Shown: piece after piece, positions 1-6,567 of the stretch
How positions within the stretch are numbered: the stretch's first letter is position 1
Layout: the number at the start of each line of letters is the position of its first letter
Origin: Acidobacteriaceae bacterium
Lineage (GTDB): Bacteria > Acidobacteriota > Terriglobia > Terriglobales > Acidobacteriaceae
DNA: 33,962 nt
Direction of reading: 5' to 3'
Assembly: GCA_027449545.1 (NCBI GenBank)
Contig: DAIDLI010000146.1
Span: 1 to 33,962 of the forward strand
Notes under the pieces: generated by a model
Seen by the model: the letters and a program-made list of their open reading frames with translations, nothing else
Databases searched by the model: none
What the model was told of the DNA's origin: nothing
Made by a program: the position numbers and the translations under genes

Positions 1-595
1 TGGCGCCGTAGAACTCGGCCTCGCGCGCGATCGCCTGCCGCCGCCGCCGCGCCTCCTGCTCGTCGATCAGGCCGGCATTCAGATCGGCGTCGATGGCCAT
101 CTGCTTGCCCGGCAGCGCGTCCAGGGGGAAGCGCGCCGTCACCTCTGCGGTGCGCACCGCGCCGTGCGAGACCACCAGAAACTGAATGGCCACCAGAGCC
201 AGGAAGAGAACGAAGCCAACCACGTAGTTGCCGCCCACGACGAACTGCCCGAAGGCCTCGATGACCTTGCCGGCGGCAGCCGTTCCCTCCTGCCCATGCA
301 GCAGGATGCGGCGGCTGGAGGCGATGTTCAGCGAGAGCCGGAACAGGGTGAGCAACAGCAGCAGCGTGGGAAACACAGAGAGCTCCACGGCGCGGCGTAT
401 CTGCACCGCCGAGAGAAACACGATCACCGAAGCAGCCATGGAAAGCGCCAGCAGCAGATCCAGCCCAAAGGCAGGAATCGGCACCAGCATGACGAAGACC
501 ACCCCGATCGCGGCCAGCGGAAGCGCCACATCGCGCAGCCGCGCCAGCATCGATTGCGCCGGCGCCGCGACCGCCGGTAACGCGGTTGTACTCAT
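1..595 (-). CDS. flhA: Flagellar biosynthesis protein FlhA, N-terminal part (runs off window)
   Basis: FlhA is the large inner-membrane subunit of the flagellar type III export apparatus; it forms a ring that receives substrate-chaperone complexes. Only the first 198 residues are present; the gene continues past position 1. The visible part starts [15 protein letters not shown] and holds several membrane helices (residues about 20-60, 75-90 and 110-140), with FlhA-typical stretches such as [19 protein letters not shown] and the cytoplasmic loop [20 protein letters not shown] followed by [10 protein letters not shown], the signature FHIPEP-type loop. The ATG at 595 is preceded by GGAGAGGAG. 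It lies 33 bases after the flhB stop in the same operon. Identity is secure from the loop motif and the gene order. Confidence 0.95.
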   Translation of the reverse strand, partial: MSTTALPAVAAPAQSMLARLRDVALPLAAIGVVFVMLVPIPAFGLDLLLALSMAASVIVFLSAVQIRRAVELSVFPTLLLLLTLFRLSLNIASSRRILLHGQEGTAAAGKVIEAFGQFVVGGNYVVGFVLFLALVAIQFLVVSHGAVRTAEVTARFPLDALPGKQMAIDADLNAGLIDEQEARRRRQAIAREAEFYGA

Positions 596-628
596 GTCAA
601 ACTCCTCTCCAGCTTTCGGCTGGATATC

Positions 629-1783
629 TCAGCTTTCCCTCTCTCCACGCCCCGTCTTCTCCCCATGCCCAACTGCCACGGAACGCTGTTTCACCGCCGC
701 CGCGCGGCAGCCTCGCGCGCGCTTCTCCCGCATCTCCGCCTCCACTCGCTGGCGGTAGAGATAGGCGAGAATGGCCGCCACCGCGGCATACAGTTCGGCG
801 GGGATTGCGTGACCCACCTCGACGGAGCGGTAAAGCGACCGCGCCAGCGGCGGATTCTCGACGATGGGCACGCCCGCCCAGCGCGCCTCCGCCTTGATCT
901 CCTCGGCCAGCAGATTGCGGCCCTTGGCCAGCACCTTGGGCGCTTCCATGGTGGTGAAATCGAAGCCCAGCGCTACCGCAAAGTGGGTGGGATTGGTCAA
1001 GACCACCGCGGCCTTCGCCACTTCGGCCTTCACCCGGCGCCGCCGCATCTGGCGCTGCAAACCGCGAATGCGGCCGCGGATCTGGGGATTGCCTTCGGTC
1101 TCCTTGAACTCCTCGCGCAGTTCCTCGCGGGTCATCTTCAGGCGCGACTCGCGGCTTTGCCACTCCACCAGGTAGTCGATCGCAGACCAGCCGAAGAGCA
1201 GCCAGGCCGCTGCCAGCAGCAGTCCGTAGACATCGGCGCCGAGCTGATGCAGGCGCTCGGTTGAAAACGGCGGAAGGGAGAGCTGATGCGCGATCCGCTG
1301 CACCGCGAAGACCGCCAACAGCGCAGCGGGCACCAGCGACTTGCCCATGCGCGCGGCGGCCCGCAGCGAAAACAGGTTCTTGAGATTGGCCGCGGGATTG
1401 ATCCGCTCCAGCTTGAATTCGAGCGCACTGCCGTGCACGGTCACGCCGCCGGTTTGCAGAACTCCGGCAGCCAGCGCCGCGACCGCTACCAGCGCCATGG
1501 CCACCGCCACTGGCGCCAGCGCCATCAGGAGTTCCCGCCGCATGGCCACCAGCGTGGGCGCCAACGCAGCCGGCTCCCATCGGCCGGGCATGCCCAGCAG
1601 GAGCAGCCCGGAAAACCCCCGCCGCCAGGCTTCGAGCGCCCGGCCGAAGAGAACCCCCAGCGCCATCACCCCGGCGAGGGTTCCGGCGGCCGCCGTCAAC
1701 TCCCGGCTGTGCAGAATGTCGCCTTCGCGCCGGGCCTTCTCCCGGCGGTGCGGCGTGGCCTGTTCGGTGCGTTCGCCGGGCAT
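629..1783 (-). CDS. flhB: Flagellar export switch protein FlhB
   Basis: FlhB is the membrane protein that switches the flagellar export apparatus from rod/hook to filament substrates. The 384-residue product has the usual N-terminal start (ERTEQATPHRREKARREGD), four hydrophobic segments (about 35-60, 85-112, 145-165, 185-205), the charged linker and the autocleavage motif NPTH at residues 264-267, followed by the typical VPIVENPPLARSLY segment near 310-325. Family length is 350-400, so it is full length. It starts two bases after the fliR stop, indicating tight co-transcription, and precedes flhA. The last 45 residues are a basic, poorly conserved tail. Confidence 0.96.
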   Translation of the reverse strand: MPGERTEQATPHRREKARREGDILHSRELTAAAGTLAGVMALGVLFGRALEAWRRGFSGLLLLGMPGRWEPAALAPTLVAMRRELLMALAPVAVAMALVAVAALAAGVLQTGGVTVHGSALEFKLERINPAANLKNLFSLRAAARMGKSLVPAALLAVFAVQRIAHQLSLPPFSTERLHQLGADVYGLLLAAAWLLFGWSAIDYLVEWQSRESRLKMTREELREEFKETEGNPQIRGRIRGLQRQMRRRRVKAEVAKAAVVLTNPTHFAVALGFDFTTMEAPKVLAKGRNLLAEEIKAEARWAGVPIVENPPLARSLYRSVEVGHAIPAELYAAVAAILAYLYRQRVEAEMREKRARGCRAAAVKQRSVAVGHGEKTGRGERES

Positions 1784-1785
1784 AG

Positions 1786-2556
1786 CTAAGCTTGCCCTCC
1801 CGGGAGCGCGAGCAAACGTTCGGCCAGGTCAAGCAGCCCGGCGAAGCGCGCCTCGAGGAAGCGCGGCCACAGCGCCAGCGAACCGATCAATACCCCGAAG
1901 CCGGTCAGCGTCTTCAGCGGCACGGTCAGAAACATCACCGGAAGCTGCGGACTCAGGCGGCCCATCAGCGCCACCGCCAACTCGACAAGCAGAGTGGCCG
2001 CCAGGACAGGCGCGGCCAGCTCCAGCGCCGCCAGAAAGATTCCGCCGGCAGAGCGGACCAGCACCAGCGCGGCAGCAGGCGCAAAGGCGAAGCTGCCCAG
2101 GGGTACGGTGCGGAAACTGCGCGCCAGCGAGGCCAGCAGCACCCGGTCCAATCCCGCGGAGAGGATCACCAGGGTACCCATGAGCTGAAAGAGATCGCCA
2201 AGCAACGGCGTCTGGATCGAGGTGGCCGGGTCCATCAGGTTCACCAGCGAGAAGCTGAACTGCATCCCCGCGATCTGCCCGGCGAAGAGCAGCATCTCGC
2301 TCAGCAGCGTGAGCGAAAGACCGTAGACCAGGCCCACGGCCACTTCGCCGAGGATGGCCGGGAGGGTGATCTCCGCAGCGGCGTGCGGCAGCGCCGCCAC
2401 CAGCGGCGCCAGCAGAAAGGCAAGGGCCCCGGCCAACACCGCCTTCATGCGCACCGGCAAGGCCGTCGAGGAGAAGAAGGGCGCAAAGACCATCATGCCG
2501 CTCACCCGGATCAGGGCCAGCACCCACGCGCTCAGAAATGTGCTCCACTCCGCCAT
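1786..2556 (-). CDS. fliR: Flagellar export gate protein FliR
   Basis: FliR is one of the three proteins (FliP, FliQ, FliR) forming the helical export gate of the flagellar type III system in the inner membrane. The 256-residue, very hydrophobic product begins MAEWSTFLSAWVLALIRVSG and has the family-typical PVRMKAVLAGALAFLLAP segment and the GQIAGMQFSFSLVNLMDPATS stretch near residues 90-110. Length matches the family (about 255-265). It lies between fliQ and flhB; unlike its neighbours it is separated from fliQ by a 103-base gap that contains a perfect hairpin. Confidence 0.95.
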   Translation of the reverse strand: MAEWSTFLSAWVLALIRVSGMMVFAPFFSSTALPVRMKAVLAGALAFLLAPLVAALPHAAAEITLPAILGEVAVGLVYGLSLTLLSEMLLFAGQIAGMQFSFSLVNLMDPATSIQTPLLGDLFQLMGTLVILSAGLDRVLLASLARSFRTVPLGSFAFAPAAALVLVRSAGGIFLAALELAAPVLAATLLVELAVALMGRLSPQLPVMFLTVPLKTLTGFGVLIGSLALWPRFLEARFAGLLDLAERLLALPGGQA

Positions 2557-2607
2557 GTCCGCTTTCAGCCGACAGCTCTCTGCTCTCGTTGCGGCTTCGA
2601 TCCTCTC

Positions 2608-2634
2608 TCGCTGCGTCGCCAGGTCACGCAGCGA
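2608..2634 (-). other. Hairpin in the fliQ-fliR gap
   Basis: A perfect 9-base-pair inverted repeat (arms 2608-2616 and 2626-2634) with a nine-base loop lies in the only sizeable gap of the flagellar operon. In the direction of transcription it is followed by a purine-rich stretch, not a T run, so it does not look like an intrinsic terminator. It could be an RNA processing or stability element that adjusts fliR-flhB-flhA relative to fliOPQ. Structure is seen; function is inferred. Confidence 0.4.
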
Positions 2635-2659
2635 AGAGATGAAAACCGAGAGCAGGTTG

Positions 2660-2929
2660 TCATCCCAGATACCGCCGCAGGTCGATCAGCAGCACCCGCG
2701 TGTAGGTCGCCATGCGCTCCAGGAACCAGGGCATGCCGGCCAGCAGGATCAATGCGATTGCTCCCAGGCGTGGCACCGAGGTCAGCGACTGGTCCTGCAA
2801 GCTCGTCAATGTCTGCAACAGGCTCAGGACGAAGCTCAGCATGGCGGCCACGATCAGCACAGGCGCCGCCACGATCAGCGCTTCCTTGAGGAGCTGCCGC
2901 AGCAGCTCGGCAACCATATCGGGAGTCAT
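2660..2929 (-). CDS. fliQ: Flagellar export gate protein FliQ
   Basis: FliQ is the small two-helix subunit of the flagellar export gate. The product has 89 residues, the normal family length, starts MTPDMVAELLRQLLKEALIV and carries two hydrophobic segments (about 14-40 and 52-72). The QTLTSLQDQSLTSVPRLGA segment between the helices is the family hallmark (usually Q-T-Q-I-Q-E-x-T-L-x-F-x-P-K). It starts one base after the fliP stop; its ribosome binding region AGGAGTTTTTGAC overlaps the end of fliP, suggesting translational coupling. Confidence 0.95.
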   Translation of the reverse strand: MTPDMVAELLRQLLKEALIVAAPVLIVAAMLSFVLSLLQTLTSLQDQSLTSVPRLGAIALILLAGMPWFLERMATYTRVLLIDLRRYLG

Positions 2930-2930
2930 G

Positions 2931-3635
2931 TCAAAAACTCCTGATCAGCGAATTGGCCAGCAGGTTCCATCCGTCCACCATCACGAAGAGCAGAATCTTG
3001 AGCGGCGTGGAAACCACCACCGGCGGCAGCTGAAACATGCCGATGGAGGTGGTAATGGCCGCCGTCACCATGTCGATCAGCAGAAAGGGCAGGAACAGCA
3101 CCGCGCCGATCGCAAAGCCGGCCTTCAGCTCGGAGAGCATGTAGGCGGGGACCACCACCCGCATGGGCAGATCGTCCGGCGCGTTGGGGCGCGGAATCTG
3201 CCCGGCGGCCGTGAAGACGGCCAGATCCTTCTCGCGCGCGTACTTCAGCAGGAAGTGCTTGACCGGCTGCGCCCCGCGTTCGATGGCATCCAGGCCGGTA
3301 ATCTGCCCGGCACGATACGGCTCAACTGCTTGCTGGTCTACCTGGTTCAGCACCGGCGCCATCAGAAACCAGGACATCATCAGCGCCAGCCCCATCAAGG
3401 TTGCGTTGGAAGGCGCGGTCTGGGTGCCCAATGCCTGGCGCAGGAAGTGGAAGACCACCAGCAATCGCACCAGCGGCGTCATCGCCATGAGGATGGCGGG
3501 CAAAAGGGTGATCAGCGTAAGAACGAAGAGAATCGTCCACGGAGTGGAGTCCGCGGGGCGCAGCCGGGTGTTCAGGTCCGGCAGCAGCGGCGCTGGCGCG
3601 GCAACGGCGGCGCGCACCATCCAGGCGCTCACCAT
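2931..3635 (-). CDS. fliP: Flagellar export gate protein FliP
   Basis: FliP forms the core of the flagellar type III export gate with FliQ and FliR. Read from the ATG at 3635 it has 234 residues; the reading frame is open further upstream, but that part is only the fliO gene in another frame. Family signatures are clear: PWTILFVLTLITLLPAILMA near residue 32, MTPLVRLLVVFHFLRQALG, GLALMMSWFLMAPVLNQV and, at the C-terminus, GMFQLPPVVVSTPLKILLFV. The start overlaps the fliO stop by seven bases (ATGGTGA), a classical coupled start. FliP often has a cleavable signal; here the N-terminus is short with only a weak one. Confidence 0.95.
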   Translation of the reverse strand: MVSAWMVRAAVAAPAPLLPDLNTRLRPADSTPWTILFVLTLITLLPAILMAMTPLVRLLVVFHFLRQALGTQTAPSNATLMGLALMMSWFLMAPVLNQVDQQAVEPYRAGQITGLDAIERGAQPVKHFLLKYAREKDLAVFTAAGQIPRPNAPDDLPMRVVVPAYMLSELKAGFAIGAVLFLPFLLIDMVTAAITTSIGMFQLPPVVVSTPLKILLFVMVDGWNLLANSLIRSF

Positions 3636-3889
3636 GAGACCCTCTTGCGCGTCTCTTGCGCGCGGCCGCCCAACCGGTAGAAGGCGGGACTGCCCTCGGG
3701 CGAGGTGGCTACCAGCAGCCGGGTTCCCTCGGCTTCTACCAGCGCCAGCGACTGGCGCGGTCCGAGCGGGATGCGTTCGAGCAGCTCCAGCCGGGGCTTG
3801 GTCCGCTTGCCGCTCTTGCGCAGCCGCGCCAGCAGCCACACGGCTAACCCACCGCTCCCGGCATTCTCTTGCTGCGCGCAGGCTCGCAC
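3629..3889 (-). CDS. fliO: Short FliO-like flagellar assembly protein
   Basis: FliO is a small membrane protein that helps assemble the FliP ring. The product has 86 residues from a GTG start at 3889, chosen because AGAGGAGAG lies seven bases before it and because it follows the fliN stop directly. The C-terminal half (LELLERIPLGPRQSLALVEA followed by GTRLLVATSPEG) matches the FliO core pattern of a beta-rich segment with PLGPRQSLALVE. The N-terminal hydrophobic stretch (GSGGLAVWLLARLRK, about residues 11-25) is short for a membrane helix, and the protein is shorter than typical FliO (100-130). Position between fliN and fliP strongly supports the assignment. Confidence 0.75.
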   Translation of the reverse strand: MRACAQQENAGSGGLAVWLLARLRKSGKRTKPRLELLERIPLGPRQSLALVEAEGTRLLVATSPEGSPAFYRLGGRAQETRKRVSW

Positions 3890-3916
3890 GGCTGTTCTCT
3901 CCTCTTCCGCCAGAAT

Positions 3917-4312
3917 TCAGGGCAGCCGGGTAACCCGGACTGCCAGTTGATCCTCAATGACCTCGAACTCGGTCCAGGCAAGGCGCACCTCGCCGGCGCG
4001 GAGCGGCACATCCTCGCCGTGGTTCCAATGCGACTCGATGACCTGCCCGGGCGCGAGGGCCAGGACGTGGCGCACCTTGAAATCCGGCACCGGAACCACC
4101 ACGTCCACCTCCACCGGCATACGGCCGATGGCTTTGCGAAACGGGAGTGGTTCTGCCGGCTGCTGTTCAGGCCACTCGGCCACAGGCGTCAGCGCCTGGT
4201 CTGCGGTTTCCCCGAGCAAGGCCGCGGCTGCTTCCGCGCCGGGCGAAGCATCCCCCTTCATCCCCGCTCCAGTGCTCTCTCCACCGGAATCAAGTTCCGC
4301 TGCTGCCGCCAT
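3917..4312 (-). CDS. fliN: Flagellar motor switch protein FliN (SpoA domain)
   Basis: FliN forms part of the flagellar C-ring that controls rotation direction and docks export substrates. The 131-residue product has a low-complexity, Ala/Glu-rich N-terminal half and a C-terminal SpoA (FliN/FliM surface-presentation) domain from about residue 62: [20 protein letters not shown], then [24 protein letters not shown] and a terminal [14 protein letters not shown]. This is the usual arrangement of FliN. The ATG at 4312 lacks a clear ribosome binding site; an in-frame ATG at 4261 is possible, since it is preceded by GGAG-like purines. It is the first gene of the fliNOPQR-flhBA operon in this window and is divergent from pdxS. 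Confidence 0.82.
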   Translation of the reverse strand: MAAAAELDSGGESTGAGMKGDASPGAEAAAALLGETADQALTPVAEWPEQQPAEPLPFRKAIGRMPVEVDVVVPVPDFKVRHVLALAPGQVIESHWNHGEDVPLRAGEVRLAWTEFEVIEDQLAVRVTRLP

Positions 4313-4415
4313 GCTGAGAGCTTCTGCAGAAATGGGTCCAGAAAGGGCGGGTCAAGATTGGAAAGGTCACAGAATTGCGCCCTCCGCCGCAGACCCTCGC
4401 CATCTCCGCCGCTGC

Positions 4416-4421
4416 TACACT
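4416..4421 (+). promoter_or_regulatory. Candidate -10 box for pdxS
   Basis: TACACT lies 72 bases before the pdxS start within GCTGCTACACTAGAGG, in the gap between the divergent fliN and pdxS genes. No convincing -35 box is visible at 16-18 bases upstream. Matches the TAxxxT boxes seen ahead of several other genes here. Confidence 0.35.
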
Positions 4422-4493
4422 AGAGGCAACGACATCTGCCGTGTCTCCAGCCCTGCAAAGCGCCGGAGCGAGTGCCGAACGAGGTTCAAGACC

Positions 4494-5447
4494 ATGCCAG
4501 AAACCCCTGAAAACAAGACCAATAGCGGTACCAGCCTGCGCCTCAAGGTCGGCCTTGCCGAGATGCTGAAGGGCGGCGTCATTATGGACGTGATGAGCGT
4601 CGAGCAGGCTCGCATCGCCGAGGAAGCGGGCGCGGCGTCGGTGATGGCGCTGGAGCGCGTGCCGGCGATGATCCGCGCCGAGGGCGGCGTGGCCCGCATG
4701 GCCAAGCCTTCGCTGATCAAGGAGATCATCCAGGCGGTTTCGATTCCAGTGATGGCCAAGGCCCGCATCGGCCACTTTGCCGAGGCGCAGATCCTTCAGG
4801 AACTGGGCGTCGACTTCATCGACGAGAGCGAAGTGCTTACACCGGCCGATGAGGCGCACCACATCGACAAGCACGCCTTCAAGACGCCCTTCGTCTGCGG
4901 CGCGCGCAATCTGGGCGAGGCCCTGCGGCGCATCGCCGAGGGCGCGGCCATGATTCGCACCAAGGGCGAGGCGGGCACCGGCGACGTGGTGCATGCAGTG
5001 CAGCACATGCGCCAGATCACCCGGGAGATGCGCCAGCTTACCGTGCTCACCGAGCAGGAGCTCTACGCCGCAGCCAAGGAGTTGCAGGCGCCCTACGAAC
5101 TGGTCCGCATGGTGGCGCAGAGCGGCAAGCTGCCCGTGCCCAACTTCTCTGCCGGCGGCATTGCCACACCGGCCGACGCCGCGCTGATGATGCAACTCGG
5201 CGCCGAAGCCATCTTCGTGGGCTCGGGAATCTTCATGAAGGAGCGCGCCACCCCACTCGACGTCGAACACAATCCTGCCGAGCGCGCGGAGGCGGTCAGC
5301 CGGGCCAAGGCGATCGTCGTCGCCACCACGCATTACAACGACCCCAAGATACTGGCCGAGGTGAGCGAGCAGGTCACCGGCACGATGAAGGGTCTGGCCG
5401 CCGCCGCTATCGAGGAGTCGCAGTTACTCCAGACCCGTGGCTGGTAG
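4494..5447 (+). CDS. pdxS: Pyridoxal 5'-phosphate synthase subunit PdxS
   Basis: PdxS makes pyridoxal phosphate from ribose 5-phosphate, glyceraldehyde 3-phosphate and ammonia supplied by the glutaminase PdxT (DXP-independent vitamin B6 route). The 317-residue product is a TIM barrel with the conserved [20 protein letters not shown] segment (Asp32), the first Schiff-base lysine in MAKARIGHF (Lys89), the second in [11 protein letters not shown] (Lys157), and the phosphate-binding [19 protein letters not shown]. The frame is open far upstream, but homology begins only after the ATG at 4494. No pdxT is found within the window, which is unusual because the two genes are often adjacent; it must lie elsewhere. 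Confidence 0.96.
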   Translation: MPETPENKTNSGTSLRLKVGLAEMLKGGVIMDVMSVEQARIAEEAGAASVMALERVPAMIRAEGGVARMAKPSLIKEIIQAVSIPVMAKARIGHFAEAQILQELGVDFIDESEVLTPADEAHHIDKHAFKTPFVCGARNLGEALRRIAEGAAMIRTKGEAGTGDVVHAVQHMRQITREMRQLTVLTEQELYAAAKELQAPYELVRMVAQSGKLPVPNFSAGGIATPADAALMMQLGAEAIFVGSGIFMKERATPLDVEHNPAERAEAVSRAKAIVVATTHYNDPKILAEVSEQVTGTMKGLAAAAIEESQLLQTRGW

Positions 5448-5538
5448 GACTCTCTGCTCAGCGTTCTGCGCCTTCGCCTCAGTGGAGCGGCCGCGCAGGA
5501 CGAAGTGCTCTGCGCAGCGCGGTTCGTAAGCATTGAAA

Positions 5539-5580
5539 CAGCAACCCCGGGGGCGATGACATCCCCCGGGCAGACTGCTG
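5539..5580. terminator. GC-rich hairpin between pdxS and the small minus-strand ORF
   Basis: An 8-base-pair perfect stem (5546-5553 with 5563-5570, nine-base loop) is flanked by a second 5-base-pair stem (5539-5543 with 5576-5580), giving one long structure about 90 bases after the pdxS stop. No long T run follows on either strand (minus side has GTTTC), so termination is plausible but unproven. It sits between two convergent reading frames, where a bidirectional terminator would be expected. Confidence 0.45.
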
Positions 5581-5608
5581 ACAAAGCTTAAAGATCATCC
5601 CTCAGCGG

Positions 5609-5725
5609 CTATCTAGAGCCGCGCGCAGGGCCGAGGAGCCGGCCGGAGAGAACCGCCAGCACGATGGAACCCTCCAGGCTCAGGCGGGCGGTCCAGGGAA
5701 TTCCGCTGGAGTCAAAAAATCCCAT
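5609..5725 (-). CDS. Possible 38-residue leaderless small protein
   Basis: A short frame starting MGFFDSSGIPWTARL continues into a mildly hydrophobic segment (SIVLAVLSGRLLG) and ends with basic residues. I do not recognise a family. Support is contextual: a perfect TTGACA (5756-5761) and a GATACT (5735-5740), 15 bases apart, end about nine bases before the ATG, so a transcript would begin at or within a few bases of the start codon; a strong hairpin follows the stop. The frame is open further upstream but without a better start. It occupies most of the otherwise empty 361-base gap between pdxS and ribA. It may be chance. Confidence 0.3.
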   Translation of the reverse strand: MGFFDSSGIPWTARLSLEGSIVLAVLSGRLLGPARGSR

Positions 5726-5734
5726 CGGTTGAGA

Positions 5735-5761
5735 AGTATCGAGTCTGCCGCGCGCTGTCAA
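5735..5761 (-). promoter_or_regulatory. Candidate promoter TTGACA-15-GATACT
   Basis: On the minus strand TTGACA (5756-5761) is followed after 15 bases by GATACT (5735-5740), four of six matches to the -10 consensus. The spacer is short of the optimal 17. The only downstream frame is the 38-residue ORF whose ATG is at 5725, which would be leaderless or nearly so. Confidence 0.35.
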
Positions 5762-5796
5762 CCGCGGCCGGCACAGCGGACGAATTGCCGCTCCAT

Positions 5797-5802
5797 TACA
5801 AT
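5797..5802 (+). promoter_or_regulatory. Candidate -10 box for leaderless ribA
   Basis: TACAAT lies six bases before the ribA ATG (5809). Transcription from such a box normally starts about seven bases downstream, which is the ATG itself, so ribA is probably leaderless; no ribosome binding site is present. No clear -35 box is seen. Confidence 0.5.
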
Positions 5803-5808
5803 CGGTGT

Positions 5809-6459
5809 ATGGCACTGGACAGCGTGAAGAAGGTCGCCGAGGCCGATTTCCCAACCCGTTGGGGGTCGTTTCGCATTCTTGGCTTCGAGGGGACGCACAG
5901 CAACGACCGCTGCGCCAACGATCATGCAGCCAAGGTAGAGGGCCTGGTCGCAGTGGTGATGGGGGATGTACGCTCGAATCCGCCGCTGGTGCGCATCCAC
6001 TCGCAGTGCCTCACCGGCGATGTCTTTGGCTCGCTGCGCTGCGACTGCCGGTTGCAGTTGGAACTGGCGCTGACCAAAATCACCGAGGCGGGCGCAGGCA
6101 TTCTGCTTTACGAGCAGCAGGAGGGCCGCGGCATTGGGCTGATGGCCAAGCTGAAAGCCTACCAGCTTCAGGACCAGGGCCGGGACACTGTAGAGGCGAA
6201 CGAGGAACTGGGTTTCGCCGCCGATTGCCGGGATTACGAACTGCCGGGAGCCGCCCTCAAGCTGATGGGCGTCACCAAGGTGCGGCTGATCACCAACAAT
6301 CCCGAAAAGGTCGCCGCGCTCGAGTCTGCGGGTGTGGAAGTGGTGGAACGGGTCTCCGCTGCGGTCGAGCCCCAGGAGAGCTTCGAGCGCTACCTGCGCA
6401 CCAAGCAGGAGAAGATGGGCCACATCTTCGAAGATGTGCTGGGACTTCACCAGCACTGA
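5809..6459 (+). CDS. ribA: GTP cyclohydrolase II
   Basis: RibA opens GTP to 2,5-diamino-6-ribosylamino-4(3H)-pyrimidinone 5'-phosphate, formate and pyrophosphate, the first step of riboflavin synthesis. The 216-residue protein has the zinc ligands Cys67, Cys78 and Cys80 in IHSQCLTGDVFGSLRCDC, the catalytic EQQEGRGIGL motif (Arg107) and the NEELGFAADCRDYELPGAAL segment; NNPEKVAALESAGVEVVER follows. It is a stand-alone enzyme, not fused to RibB (DHBP synthase). I chose the ATG at 5809 over an upstream in-frame codon at 5785 because a TACAAT box lies between them. Confidence 0.95.
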   Translation: MALDSVKKVAEADFPTRWGSFRILGFEGTHSNDRCANDHAAKVEGLVAVVMGDVRSNPPLVRIHSQCLTGDVFGSLRCDCRLQLELALTKITEAGAGILLYEQQEGRGIGLMAKLKAYQLQDQGRDTVEANEELGFAADCRDYELPGAALKLMGVTKVRLITNNPEKVAALESAGVEVVERVSAAVEPQESFERYLRTKQEKMGHIFEDVLGLHQH

Positions 6460-6567
6460 GCCAACGCAGGGGCCGGCAGGTTATGCTGCGTTGACCTGGT
6501 TTTCGCGCGCTCAGCGTGGCCAAACGGAAACAATACCAGAGGGCAGGAATTCGTCCACGAGGCGTCA

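Noticed and set aside
597..1832. 411-codon minus-strand frame overlapping flhB
   Set aside because: Out-of-frame shadow of flhB, rich in Gly/Arg/Ala; flhB in the other frame has the NPTH motif.
4340..4400. Sigma-54 or sigma-28 flagellar promoter upstream of fliN
   Set aside because: A TGGC...TGC-like match exists, but its spacing is one base short of the sigma-54 pattern, and no sigma-28 match was convincing.
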